Shown piece after piece: positions 34,566 through 42,802 of a DNA stretch of 64,000 bases. The notes beneath the pieces were generated by a model. The model searched no databases. It saw only the letters and a list, made by a program, of their open reading frames with translations, and was not told the origin of the DNA. The stretch is from positions 2,976,001 to 3,040,000 of the forward strand of contig CAWAJM010000001.1 of assembly GCA_963782445.1 (NCBI GenBank). The letters run 5' to 3'. A program made the position numbers and the translations under genes. The stretch is from ZC4RG20 sp963782445 (lineage in GTDB: Bacteria > Pseudomonadota > Gammaproteobacteria > Steroidobacterales > Rariloculaceae). Position 1 is the stretch's first letter. Each line of letters begins with the position of its first letter.

Positions 34566-35753
34566 TCACTGGCCGTGCCGCTCTCCATAGAGCGAGAGCC
34601 AGCGCAGCACGTCCTCGCGCCGGAGAAGACCGCGCAACTCGCCGCGCTCGACGACCGGCAGCTGGTTGACCTGCCGCTCGCTCAACAGCGCCAGCGCGTT
34701 CGCAGCGGGCTCGGTGGGCGCGACGACGGCCAGCGCGTCCGCGGGTGTCATGATCGCGCGCACCGGCGTCACGTCCCACTCGCCGCGCGGCACTTTGTGT
34801 ACGTCGCGCAGCGAGACGAGCCCCACGAGCTGACCCCGCTCGACGACCGCGAAGGCGCGCTGCTCACCGCGCAGGACATGCTCGTCGACGAGCTCGTGAA
34901 CGCTGAGCGTCGGGCCGACGGTGTCCGCACGGCCTTTCATGAGGCGGGCGACGGGCACGGCCGTCAACGACTCGCGAATCAAAAGCTGGCGGTAACTCGC
35001 AGCGGCCGCGTTGTTCAGAAACCAGCCGATGAGCGCGAGCCAAAGGCCGCTGAACAAGCCCGTGCCGAACCACGGCAGCCTCACGCCGAGGGCCATGGCG
35101 AGACCTGCCGCGATGAGGAGCCAGGCGATGAGCTGCCCGCAGAACGCCGCCCAGCGCGTCGCCCGATGCAGATTCCCGGTCATGCCCCAGATGACCGCCC
35201 TGAGCACTCGCCCGCCGTCGAGCGGGAAGCCCGGCACCATGTTGAAGATCGCGAGCACGATATTGATGGGGCCGAGCCAAAGCAGCAGCGTGGGCCACGG
35301 ACCAAGCGCCTCGACGAGTGCCCGCGGGTCTTCCGCTTCGCCGAGATGCAGCGGCCCGGCGCTCGCCCAGGCCAGACCGATGAAAACGAACCCGAGCGCG
35401 GCGCTGGTGAGCGGGCCGGCGATCGCCATGAGCAGCTCCGGACGCCAGGCCTTGGGCTCCTCGCGCATCTGCGCCATGCCCCCGAACACGAACAGCGTGA
35501 TGCGGGGAATCTCGATGCCGAAAGCGCGGCCGACGAGCGCGTGCGATATTTCGTGCACGAGCACGGAGGCGATGAACAGCACTGCGGCCGCGACGGCCGT
35601 CGCCCAGGCCGTGCCGACCGCCCAGCTCGGATGCCATGCCGGAAATGCGCCGCCGCCGAGGCTGACGGCGACGAGCGCGAATATGATCACCAGGCTCCAG
35701 TCCAGGTAAACGTCGATGCCCGCGAGCCGCGCCAGACGGAAGCCGTTCCCCAT
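34566..35753 (-). CDS. M50 site-2-protease-like metalloprotease with CBS domains
   Basis: This 395-residue membrane protein has the S2P/FtsH-like M50 core: LVHEISHALVG (zinc motif HEISH at 67-71) and FNMVPGFPLDGGR (third ligand region, about 170-182) in six or so membrane helices, then two CBS domains (about 265-390) ending LPVVERGELRGLLRREDVLRWL. CBS-bearing M50 proteins cleave membrane-embedded substrates and sense adenine nucleotides in homologues. All catalytic residues are visible. No sigma-54 site was seen upstream; the lipoprotein gene ends 15 bp before it, so they may be co-transcribed. Confidence 0.93.
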   Translation of the reverse strand: MGNGFRLARLAGIDVYLDWSLVIIFALVAVSLGGGAFPAWHPSWAVGTAWATAVAAAVLFIASVLVHEISHALVGRAFGIEIPRITLFVFGGMAQMREEPKAWRPELLMAIAGPLTSAALGFVFIGLAWASAGPLHLGEAEDPRALVEALGPWPTLLLWLGPINIVLAIFNMVPGFPLDGGRVLRAVIWGMTGNLHRATRWAAFCGQLIAWLLIAAGLAMALGVRLPWFGTGLFSGLWLALIGWFLNNAAAASYRQLLIRESLTAVPVARLMKGRADTVGPTLSVHELVDEHVLRGEQRAFAVVERGQLVGLVSLRDVHKVPRGEWDVTPVRAIMTPADALAVVAPTEPAANALALLSERQVNQLPVVERGELRGLLRREDVLRWLSLYGERHGQ

Positions 35754-35768
35754 CGCCGCTCCCGGTCG

Positions 35769-36533
35769 CTACCCCGCGCCGCGCTCGCCGGCGCGCGGCC
35801 GCCGTTCGTTCGCGGCGACGCCGGGCGCATTGCCGTTCGCCGCGACCAGGCCGAGCTTATCGAGGCGCCGCGCCACCTGCTTCGTCACCGATTGGGCGAT
35901 GTTCTCGACGCGTACGCCGTCGAGCGTCTCGGATTTCGCTGTCCAAACCAGGCGGTTGGGCTTATTGGCATACAAAGAACTCTCGATGACGTAGTAGGTC
36001 GACGCGGCCCAGTAACCGGGTGCCGCCGTGACGGCCCGCGAGGAGCGCCAATACCAATAATAGTTCCAGTTCGGATAATAGTACCAATAGAAAGGATCGC
36101 CCCAGATCATGCCGGGTGGCACCGGGCCGATATACGGGGTCGGGTTGATGTATTCGTGCCGCTTGTTTTCGCCGATGAGCCGAAAGATCAACACGCCGTC
36201 CACCTCGGCCTTGCGAAGATGCTGCTCCATCTCCTTCTCGCTGTACTGCTGCCCGGGCTCGAGAATCGCATGGCCGGCCACGGCATTGACACCCTTGTCC
36301 TTGAGCATCTGCGTCGCCTCGGTCTCGAAAATACGGCTGTCCGATTCGGAGTCCATGAGCGCGAGCACGGCGACGGTTCGGAGCGGCGGCCCCGAGTAGC
36401 TGTGGTCCGTCCAGGTGGACGCGAATTGCGTGGGCGTGCTCGCGCAGGCCCCCAGCGCGAGCACGGCGACCGCGCCTGCCAACAGAAATCGCCGCGGCAC
36501 TCGCTCTCGCGGACGTTTCGGCGCCCGATCCAT
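35769..36533 (-). CDS. Lipoprotein of unknown function, Tyr/Trp-rich centre
   Basis: This 254-residue protein has a Arg-rich n-region, a hydrophobic core and lipobox LALGAC, so it is a predicted lipoprotein. The mature part resembles DUF4136/GNA1162-type envelope lipoproteins with TVAVLALMDSESDSR and VDGVLIFRLIGENKR, and has an unusual aromatic run WYYYPNWNYYWYW at about 145-160. The ATG at 36533 has GGAG upstream; the ATG at 36545 does not. A candidate sigma-54 site precedes it. Function unknown. Confidence 0.72.
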   Translation of the reverse strand: MDRAPKRPRERVPRRFLLAGAVAVLALGACASTPTQFASTWTDHSYSGPPLRTVAVLALMDSESDSRIFETEATQMLKDKGVNAVAGHAILEPGQQYSEKEMEQHLRKAEVDGVLIFRLIGENKRHEYINPTPYIGPVPPGMIWGDPFYWYYYPNWNYYWYWRSSRAVTAAPGYWAASTYYVIESSLYANKPNRLVWTAKSETLDGVRVENIAQSVTKQVARRLDKLGLVAANGNAPGVAANERRPRAGERGAG

Positions 36534-36571
36534 GAGTTGCTCCATTTGTTAATGACTTTCCGCGCAGAGCT

Positions 36572-36586
36572 GCATACATCATGCCA
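36572..36586 (-). promoter_or_regulatory. Candidate sigma-54 promoter of the lipoprotein gene
   Basis: On the minus strand it reads TGGCAT-GATGT-ATGC, one mismatch at the -12 element. The predicted start is about 36560, 27 nt before the ATG at 36533. It is divergent from the exact site at 36703. Confidence 0.45.
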
Positions 36587-36702
36587 CGCTTCCCGCCCTG
36601 CGCCGGCTCCGCCCGCGCAAACACTGCAACGCTCACCTCAAAAAATGGCAGCTTCGTGGGTAATCGCGCCGATTGCGCTCGGCGCGCGGCGCGTTTCGCC
36701 CC

Positions 36703-36717
36703 TGGCATGCGACTTGC
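36703..36717 (+). promoter_or_regulatory. Sigma-54 promoter of the FixL/FixJ-like pair
   Basis: TGGCAT-GCGAC-TTGC is an exact match. The predicted start is about 36729, 46 nt before the ATG at 36775. Confidence 0.83.
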
Positions 36718-36774
36718 AAATGGCTCGGGCATCGTTGTGCGCAACCATTCCCGGGCTGCCGGAAGAAAGACCCC

Positions 36775-37905
36775 ATGCAACAAAGCGTCGCACAGAGCCC
36801 TCAACTCATCGATACCCTGCAACGGTATGCGGACCTGTTCACGTTCGCCCCGGTGGGCTACGTCGTGCTCAGAGACGACGGTACCGTCGAAGACATCAAT
36901 CGCATGGCGGCGAACGTGCTCGGCTGGCCACGGACCTGGGTGGTCGGCCAGCCGTTCGTCAGGTGGGTGGCCGACGCGGATGCGGACGGCTTCCGCCGAT
37001 ACTTCGGCAGCGTCTACTCGGGCGAAGGACCGGTAGCCGGAGAGTTCCGCGTCCGCGATCGCAAGGGCCGCCTCAAAGATCTGCGCTTCGAAAGCTCTGC
37101 CATGATCGCGCGCGACGGCGAGCGTCTCTGCCAGGCGGCGATCTTCGACGTGACGGACCGGCGCGCCGCCGCGCGCGAGGAGAAAGCCGTTCGCGAGGAA
37201 CTCGCCCATGCGGCACGCCTCAACTCCTGCGGCGAAATGGTCGCGGCGCTCGCGCACGAGCTCAACCAGCCGCTCGGCGCAATTATCCTTTACTGCCGCT
37301 CGGGCCTGAAGAGCCTGCGCGCAGACGGCGCGAGCCGAGCTCGCCTCGAACCGGCCTTCGAAAAAATCGCCGCCGCGGCGGAACTGGCCGCCGGCACCAT
37401 CAAGAGCCTGCGCAGCTTCCTCGGCAAGGGCGAGCCCGTCATCGAGAGCGTCGACGTGAACGCAGCGCTCGGCGACGGAGCCCGCATGGCCGCTGCCTAC
37501 GCCAAGGAGCGCGGCGGCCGCATCGACCTCGATCTCGCACCCGATCTGCCCGAATGGCACGGCAATCGCGTGCATCTGCAGCAGGTGCTGTTGAACCTGC
37601 TGCAGAACAGCTTGGACGCAATGCGGGGCGCGCGCTGCCCGGAGCCAGTGGTGACAGTCACGAGCCGTCGCGCCGATGATAACTGCCTGCACGTGACCGT
37701 CGAGGACTGCGGTCCCGGCATGACCCCGTTGCAGCGCCGCAAAGCCCTCGAACCCTTCTTCACGACGAAGAAACACGGCATGGGCGTCGGACTGCCGATC
37801 AGTCGGTCTCTCATCGAATCGTACGGCGGTCGCCTCAGCGTCGAATCCGGCGCGGCCGGCGGTGCGGCCGTGTCCTTTACATTGCCCATCAAACAAGGTG
37901 ATTGA
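36775..37905 (+). CDS. PAS-domain sensor histidine kinase, FixL-like
   Basis: This 376-residue soluble kinase has an N-terminal PAS domain (about 15-130: FAPVGYVVLRDDGTVEDIN), a HisKA with ALAHELNQPLGAII (phospho-acceptor His, FixL/DctB-type H-box) and an intact HATPase with NLLQNSLDAM, VEDCGPGM and GMGVGLPISRSLIESYGG. There are no membrane helices, so it senses a cytoplasmic signal. I cannot see a heme-binding His typical of oxygen-sensing FixL. Start ATG with GGAAGA upstream. Coupled to the FixJ-like regulator that follows. Confidence 0.93.
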   Translation: MQQSVAQSPQLIDTLQRYADLFTFAPVGYVVLRDDGTVEDINRMAANVLGWPRTWVVGQPFVRWVADADADGFRRYFGSVYSGEGPVAGEFRVRDRKGRLKDLRFESSAMIARDGERLCQAAIFDVTDRRAAAREEKAVREELAHAARLNSCGEMVAALAHELNQPLGAIILYCRSGLKSLRADGASRARLEPAFEKIAAAAELAAGTIKSLRSFLGKGEPVIESVDVNAALGDGARMAAAYAKERGGRIDLDLAPDLPEWHGNRVHLQQVLLNLLQNSLDAMRGARCPEPVVTVTSRRADDNCLHVTVEDCGPGMTPLQRRKALEPFFTTKKHGMGVGLPISRSLIESYGGRLSVESGAAGGAAVSFTLPIKQGD

Positions 37906-37907
37906 TT

Positions 37908-38525
37908 ATGTCCGCGGTGGCCTACGCAGTTGACGACGACCCGATGTTCCTCGATGCGCTCGCGCTGACCCTCGAAGGCGCCGGCCTCGACGTGAAGGCA
38001 TATCGATCGGGCGAAGAATTCCTGCACGGCGACAGGAGCGATTCGCCGAGCTGCCTCGTGCTCGACGTAGGCCTGCCCGACGTGAACGGGCTCAAGCTTC
38101 AGGAACTGCTCGCCGAGCGCAACGATCCGATCCCAATCGTATTCATCACCGGCCATGGCGACGTCACGACCTCGGTCGCAGCGCTGCGTAACGGCGCGAT
38201 CGACTTTCTCGAGAAGCCGGTCAGCGACAAAGCGCTGCTCAAGAGCGTCGGCGAGGCGCTGGCCTGGGACCGGCGACGGCGCGAGATCGAGCGGCAGAAG
38301 ACCTCGGTAACGGGTAAGTTCCGCAGGCTCACGGGCCGCGAGCGCCAAGTCATGGCCATGGTGGTCGCCGACAAGTCGAGCAAGGAAATCGCGCGCGAGC
38401 TCGGCATCAGCCCGCGGACCGTCGAGCATCACCGCGCCCACATCATGCGCAAGATGCGCGCGTCCTCGCTCAACGAGCTCATCATCATGGCCGTGATCTG
38501 CGGCGTGCGCGAGCTCAAGATCTGA
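37908..38525 (+). CDS. FixJ/LuxR family response regulator
   Basis: This 205-residue regulator has a receiver (about 1-120) with DDDP, phospho-acceptor Asp in LVLDVGLPDVNG, Thr in FITGHGD and Lys in FLEKP, and a LuxR-type HTH (about 140-200) with LTGRERQVMAMVV and KEIARELGISPRTVEHHRA. FixJ-like proteins activate sigma-70 promoters when phosphorylated. The ATG, 2 bp after the kinase stop, has AAGGTG upstream, so this is the cognate partner. Its 3' end overlaps the convergent EEP gene by 11 bp. Confidence 0.94.
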   Translation: MSAVAYAVDDDPMFLDALALTLEGAGLDVKAYRSGEEFLHGDRSDSPSCLVLDVGLPDVNGLKLQELLAERNDPIPIVFITGHGDVTTSVAALRNGAIDFLEKPVSDKALLKSVGEALAWDRRRREIERQKTSVTGKFRRLTGRERQVMAMVVADKSSKEIARELGISPRTVEHHRAHIMRKMRASSLNELIIMAVICGVRELKI

Positions 38526-39237
38526 TCGCCCACGGCCGCACCGCGACCTCGGCCAGGAGCGGCAGGTGATCGGAGAGACCCTGCACGTGCCGCAGGGCGC
38601 GCAGGCGTAGGATCTCGAGCGGCCGGCTGCACCAGATCCGGTCGAGCGGCAACAGCGGGAAACCCGCCGGGAAGGTCCGAATCGCGGGCGCGCGCTGCAG
38701 CGGCGGGCAAAGGCGGCGCTCGGAAACGCCGCGGCCGCAAACGTCGTTGAAATCGCCTAAGGCGATGACGGGGCCGCGGCCGAGTCCCGCGAGGATGCTG
38801 CGAAGGCGCGCGAGCTGCCGCCGCCGCTCCCCGGGCAGCAGCCCGAGATGCGCGGCGACGAGGCCGATCGCCCCTTCGGGCCCGTCGACGGAAGCGACGA
38901 GCGCCTGCCGCGGCTCCCGCCCGCCGACGGATATATCCTCCACGCTCAACGGCTGCACGGGCCAGCGGCTCATGAGCACGTGCCCGTAGTAGCCGCGCTC
39001 GCCCGCCACCGTCTTCGCCGTCAGCGTCGTCCAGCCGAGGCGCTTCGAGAAGAAGCCGAACGGGTCGTCCACGTCGGGAATCTGCGTGCGGGCATCGATC
39101 TCCTGGAGCGCCGAGATGTCCGGATCGAATTCGGCCAAAACGTCAGCGATGCGGCCCGGGTCGCAGACGCCGTCGCGTCCGACGCAGCCGTGCACGTTCC
39201 AGGTCAGCACGCGCAGCACGCCGCCGCGCGCACTCAT
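38515..39237 (-). CDS. Endonuclease/exonuclease/phosphatase family protein
   Basis: This 240-residue protein has the EEP fold motifs: LTWNVHGCVGRDG, ALQEIDARTQIPDVD (metal-binding Glu), VAAHLGLLPGERRRQ, ALGDFNDVCGR (Asp and Asn) and LSDHLPLLAEV (catalytic His). Members act on phosphodiesters in nucleic acids, inositol lipids or sphingomyelin. Its start overlaps the stop of a phospholipase D gene (ATGA), and a second PLD lies upstream, so a lipid phosphodiester substrate is a reasonable inference. All catalytic residues look intact. Confidence 0.9.
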   Translation of the reverse strand: MSARGGVLRVLTWNVHGCVGRDGVCDPGRIADVLAEFDPDISALQEIDARTQIPDVDDPFGFFSKRLGWTTLTAKTVAGERGYYGHVLMSRWPVQPLSVEDISVGGREPRQALVASVDGPEGAIGLVAAHLGLLPGERRRQLARLRSILAGLGRGPVIALGDFNDVCGRGVSERRLCPPLQRAPAIRTFPAGFPLLPLDRIWCSRPLEILRLRALRHVQGLSDHLPLLAEVAVRPWAIRS

Positions 39238-40829
39238 TTGGGCCGGCCGTCCTTCACGGCCCGGCGCACGTTGAACAGCGCATTCACGAGCCCGAGAGCC
39301 GTCATCCGCCGCTCGGGATCGCCCAGATTCAGCACGAGCTCGGAGCCGATCTCGGCGGCGTCGGCCGCGAGCCGGCGCAGGCTGCGGCGGCGGCCGGCGA
39401 CGCCGTGCAGCAGGACATCGAGCGCCGCATCGTCCGCGGCCGTGAGCGCCGCAACGGCCTCGCAGTCGGTGTCGAGATGTTCCGCGATGAGGAGGTTGCG
39501 AAGATCCGCCACGGCCTTGCGATGCTCAGTGCGGACCGCTTCGATCGCAAGATCCGTCTCCGTGTCGAGTCCCATGGAGCGGTTGTTGAGGTTCGCCGAG
39601 CCGATGCGCAAGAAGCGGTCGTCGACGAAGAGCACTTTGGCATGGACCTCGATGGGCACGTCGCCCGGCTGCGGCTCTGCCGTGGCGGCGGAGCGTTCGG
39701 CCGCGAGATCGGCCGCGCGCCGGCGGAGCCGTCGGAAACGAGCGCGGCGGGTCGCGACCGGATACATGAATTCGATTCGGCCGCGCAGCTGCGGACTGTC
39801 GAACATCTCGATGAAGCGCCGACGCCCGGCGCCCATGGTCTGCGCCTCGAGCCAACCGTGGGTCTGGCCGCCCGTGACGACTAGGACGCGCAGTGCCGGC
39901 CTCTCCTGCATACGCGCGAGCAGCGCATCAGCCGCGGCCTTCGCGGTAATGTATTGATTCTCTATGTACACGAAGCGCTCGGCGCGGGCGATCGCGCCGA
40001 CCGTCGTCTTCTCGATTTCGCGCACCTCGCGGCGGCCTGCCGTCGCCGCACAGGTGCGCACGACGCCGAGCGTGACGTTTCGGAAGGCCGGCCTGAGCCA
40101 ATCGGGCCAGGGATCGCCGTCGCAAGGCGGCGCGGCCTGCAGCTCGCGGCCGCCCGCGTCGCGCCAACGCTGGCGCGCCCGGGCGGCAAGCGCCCGGGCG
40201 GCCTCGCCGTCCACAGCGAGTTGTACGTCGTGGAAAGGGTCGTACCGGCCCCCGCCCGGGACTCGGCGCCGCGAGTCGCGCCGCCGATGCTCGGGCGTAT
40301 CCCAGCGCCGCAACGCGAGGTCCAGGCCGCCGCAGAATGCAACTGCGTCGTCCACGACGACGAGTTTCTCGTGATGGCAGGCGCCGAGCGGCAAGCGGTC
40401 GTCGAGCTCGATCTCTATCCGCGGCGTGCTGCCGCCTAACACCCAACGCGGAAAGAGCTCGCGCTCGAAGGCGTAGAGCAGCGAGAAATCCCAGAGCAGG
40501 ATGCGGACCGACAGCGCGGGCCGCCGCTTCACGAGCCAACGCAGAAACGCCCCGAGTTTCTCCGGGGCCCCGTCGCGCGGCTTCGTCTCCCCGCGCAGAC
40601 GCATTCGGCTGTTGACCTCCCAGCCGATGATCTGGATGGAGTGCTGCGCCTTCAAGAGCGAAGAGCGCAGCGCCCCAAAATAGTTCGATCCGTCGACGAG
40701 CACCGCCGCACGCCGCGCCTCGGCCCGCTTCCAGCAGGTTTCGCCTTCGACGAGCAGGGGCGCCTCGGCTTTCGGTTGCTCGGCCGTTTCCGTGGTTTGC
40801 ATCTGCCCAGGCTGCAGTGCAAGCGACAT
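39234..40829 (-). CDS. Phospholipase D-like protein
   Basis: This 531-residue protein carries two HKD motifs: CHHEKLVVVDDAVAFCGG (near 152) and VHAKVLFVDDRFLRIGSANLN (near 396), the two halves of a PLD active site, plus YIENQYITAKAAAD typical of PLD-type phospholipases. It probably hydrolyses or transfers phospholipid head groups. No signal peptide is evident. The ATG at 40829 lies 14 bp after the upstream PLD gene, but a sigma-54-like site overlaps it, and an ATG at 40802 is an alternative. The EEP gene follows with a 4-bp overlap. Confidence 0.88.
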   Translation of the reverse strand: MSLALQPGQMQTTETAEQPKAEAPLLVEGETCWKRAEARRAAVLVDGSNYFGALRSSLLKAQHSIQIIGWEVNSRMRLRGETKPRDGAPEKLGAFLRWLVKRRPALSVRILLWDFSLLYAFERELFPRWVLGGSTPRIEIELDDRLPLGACHHEKLVVVDDAVAFCGGLDLALRRWDTPEHRRRDSRRRVPGGGRYDPFHDVQLAVDGEAARALAARARQRWRDAGGRELQAAPPCDGDPWPDWLRPAFRNVTLGVVRTCAATAGRREVREIEKTTVGAIARAERFVYIENQYITAKAAADALLARMQERPALRVLVVTGGQTHGWLEAQTMGAGRRRFIEMFDSPQLRGRIEFMYPVATRRARFRRLRRRAADLAAERSAATAEPQPGDVPIEVHAKVLFVDDRFLRIGSANLNNRSMGLDTETDLAIEAVRTEHRKAVADLRNLLIAEHLDTDCEAVAALTAADDAALDVLLHGVAGRRRSLRRLAADAAEIGSELVLNLGDPERRMTALGLVNALFNVRRAVKDGRPK

Positions 40830-40833
40830 GCCA
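40819..40833 (-). promoter_or_regulatory. Sigma-54-like site overlapping the PLD start codon
   Basis: On the minus strand it reads TGGCAT-GTCGC-TTGC, an exact match, but it covers the ATG at 40829 and would start RNA near 40807. It may be a real internal promoter with a later start codon or a chance match. Confidence 0.4.
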
Positions 40834-40843
40834 AGCCGCGGGA

Positions 40844-42406
40844 TTACCCCTTGCGAGTCCCCGCCGTCTCTGCCGACCCGGCTCGCGCCCGGTCGTCGGC
40901 CCCGGCTCGCTCGCGCTCGCGCCACAGGCGCAGGCCTCGCAATAGGAAGGAGAGGCCCGCCCAGGCGGCGAAAGCGCCGAGCGGATAAGCCAGCACGCGC
41001 GGGAAAAGCGCCACGAGGACGGCGAGCAGGAGCAGCGCGCAACCGGCCACAGCGGCGAGCCGCGCCTCGACGGGGCCGAGCACGCGGCGATCGACGAAGG
41101 CGGCCCCGACCGCCCGCCCGATTCTGAGCGCGCCGGCCGCCGCGCGCGTCGCACTGCCGCGGCCGCCGACGGCACGCATGTGACGGCGCGGCGCGTCCTC
41201 CCCTTTACCCACTGCGGCCGTCCGCAGCCGCCCCGGCCCGGCCCCGCGCCGGCGCCTGCGCTGCAGCACAACCTCCGTCGAGTACTCGAGGTCCTCTAAA
41301 TACATCCGCTCCATCTCCTGCGCGAAGCGGGCGTTCTCGACGATCGCGTCGAGCTCGCAATTGCCGAGCCAGCTCGCGACGTTGAGGTTCGTCGAGCCGA
41401 CGCGGGACCATTCGCCGTCGGCGACCGCCGACTTCGCATGCAGCATGCGGCCGTTCCACTCGAATACGCGGACGCCGGCTTCGAGCAAAGGCCGGTAGCC
41501 GTAGCGAGAGATGGGTCTGAGCAGCGGCAGGTCCGTCGCGTTCGGCACGAGCAAGCGGACATCGATGCCGTCCTGGGCGGCGGCACGCAGTGCCTGGACG
41601 TAGGTCGTAACGCCCGCGTAGTAAGCATCGGTGAGCCAAAGCCGGCTCGTCGCGAGCGCAGCCACGAGCTGGTCGACCCTGAGCACGCCCGCCGTCGAAG
41701 GCTCTGTGGCCACGATGCGCACATTGACGTCGCCGGCTTCCGCCGGCGGCTCGGCTTGGGCGGTCGGCACGGTCCCGCCGAGCAGGTCCCAGATCCTCGC
41801 GAAGTTGCGCTCGATCTCGTGGACGGCGCGGCCGCGAATCTCGACTCCGGTGTCCCGCCAGGGCTCCAGGCCGCGAACCGGATCGCCCGCCCACGGGCCC
41901 GCCACGCACAGGCCCGACACGAAGCCGACGCGCGCATCGACGCTTAGCACCTTCCTATGGTCGCGGTACAACCAGCCCAGAGGACTATCGAATCGCGGCG
42001 GGTTGTAGCAGCGGACCTCCACGCCGGCTTCGACCAAGCGCCTCCAGAAGCGCCGCGAGGCCTTGCCGAGATTGCCGAACCAATCGTAGATCAAGCGCAC
42101 CGCGACACCATCGCGCGCCTTGGCCGCCAAGGCCGCGGCGAACTCGCGGCCGACATCGTCGTCGCTGATGAAATACGTCTCGAAGTGGATGTGCCGCTCG
42201 GCCGCGCGAATGGCGTCGAGCCAGGCCGGGTAGTTCTCGCTCGCGTCCTTGAGAAGCCGGACGGCATTGCCGCGGATCCGGGGCGCGCCGGCCGCCCGCG
42301 AAAACGGATCCTCGAACAGCTCGCTGAGCAGGGGCCCGCTCGGCGGACGGCTTCTCACCTCGGTGGTCGGCGTCGGGGCGACTCGATGCAAAGACGGCTC
42401 GGGCAT
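40844..42406 (-). CDS. Cardiolipin synthase-like phospholipase D with C-terminal membrane helices
   Basis: This 520-residue protein has two PLD motifs: YRDHRKVLSVDARVGFVSG (near 145) and MLHAKSAVADGEWSRVGSTNLN (near 322; read in two parts), as in ClsA/ClsB-type cardiolipin synthases. The N-terminal half also has HIHFETYFISDDDVG, typical of the family. Unlike most Cls proteins, the membrane helices (about 440-485) are at the C-terminus, after a basic linker. It is first in a PLD-PLD-EEP operon, suggesting local remodelling or salvage of phospholipids. Confidence 0.9.
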   Translation of the reverse strand: MPEPSLHRVAPTPTTEVRSRPPSGPLLSELFEDPFSRAAGAPRIRGNAVRLLKDASENYPAWLDAIRAAERHIHFETYFISDDDVGREFAAALAAKARDGVAVRLIYDWFGNLGKASRRFWRRLVEAGVEVRCYNPPRFDSPLGWLYRDHRKVLSVDARVGFVSGLCVAGPWAGDPVRGLEPWRDTGVEIRGRAVHEIERNFARIWDLLGGTVPTAQAEPPAEAGDVNVRIVATEPSTAGVLRVDQLVAALATSRLWLTDAYYAGVTTYVQALRAAAQDGIDVRLLVPNATDLPLLRPISRYGYRPLLEAGVRVFEWNGRMLHAKSAVADGEWSRVGSTNLNVASWLGNCELDAIVENARFAQEMERMYLEDLEYSTEVVLQRRRRRGAGPGRLRTAAVGKGEDAPRRHMRAVGGRGSATRAAAGALRIGRAVGAAFVDRRVLGPVEARLAAVAGCALLLLAVLVALFPRVLAYPLGAFAAWAGLSFLLRGLRLWRERERAGADDRARAGSAETAGTRKG

Positions 42407-42802
42407 GGCGCCCAGTCTCTACCGTCCGCGCGCCGGACGCCAGCAAACAGCACCGTGGCTATGAGACCGCATGATTCGTGAACGGGCTTTGGGGCTCGGC
42501 CGTTTCCGGAGTCTCGCGCAGACGGGCGCTTTCGGGGACGCCGTGAACCCTCCCTGGCGTAAGACTGCAGTCCGTGCGGTCTTCGGTGACTACGGCCGGG
42601 TCGGTATCCGGCTTCAGGCGCGGCGTAAGGGCGGTGTCGGGACGCTGAGCGCCAGGGAGGGCGCTCAGCGAGCCCCCAGGGACGGGTTCACGGCGGTCCC
42701 GACACCGCCCTTACGCCGCGCCTGAAGCCCGCCGCCGACGTCCCAGGTCGACGCCGCCGACATTCCAGGCCGATGCCGCCGACATCCCGCTTGGCGTGCG
42801 CG
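42407..42802. other. Intergenic region cls-treS with nested inverted repeats
   Basis: This 396-bp region lies between the 5' end of the PLD operon and the 3' end of treS. It contains the palindromic element at 42610-42729, outer partial copies (42537-42560 and 42676-42697, inverted), and a 22-bp tandem repeat (GCCGCCGACRTYCC...) at about 42731-42795. No gene was seen, and I found no clear promoter for the PLD operon. Confidence 0.6.
42610..42729. repeat. Interspersed palindromic repeat with 34-bp perfect arms
   Basis: Arms 42610-42643 and 42696-42729 are perfect 34-bp inverted repeats (including CGGCGTAAGGGCGGTGTCGG). Inside is a second perfect 11-bp palindrome, CGCTGAGCGCC/GGCGCTCAGCG, at 42643-42653 and 42660-42670. 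It resembles large REP/BIME-like intergenic elements of gammaproteobacteria. A related half copy lies at 50324-50369. Confidence 0.85.

Noticed and set aside
34570..37679. 1034-codon plus-strand ORF over the M50 and lipoprotein genes
   Set aside because: It is a shadow of the minus-strand genes and the first part of the FixL-like gene in another frame, without domain similarity.
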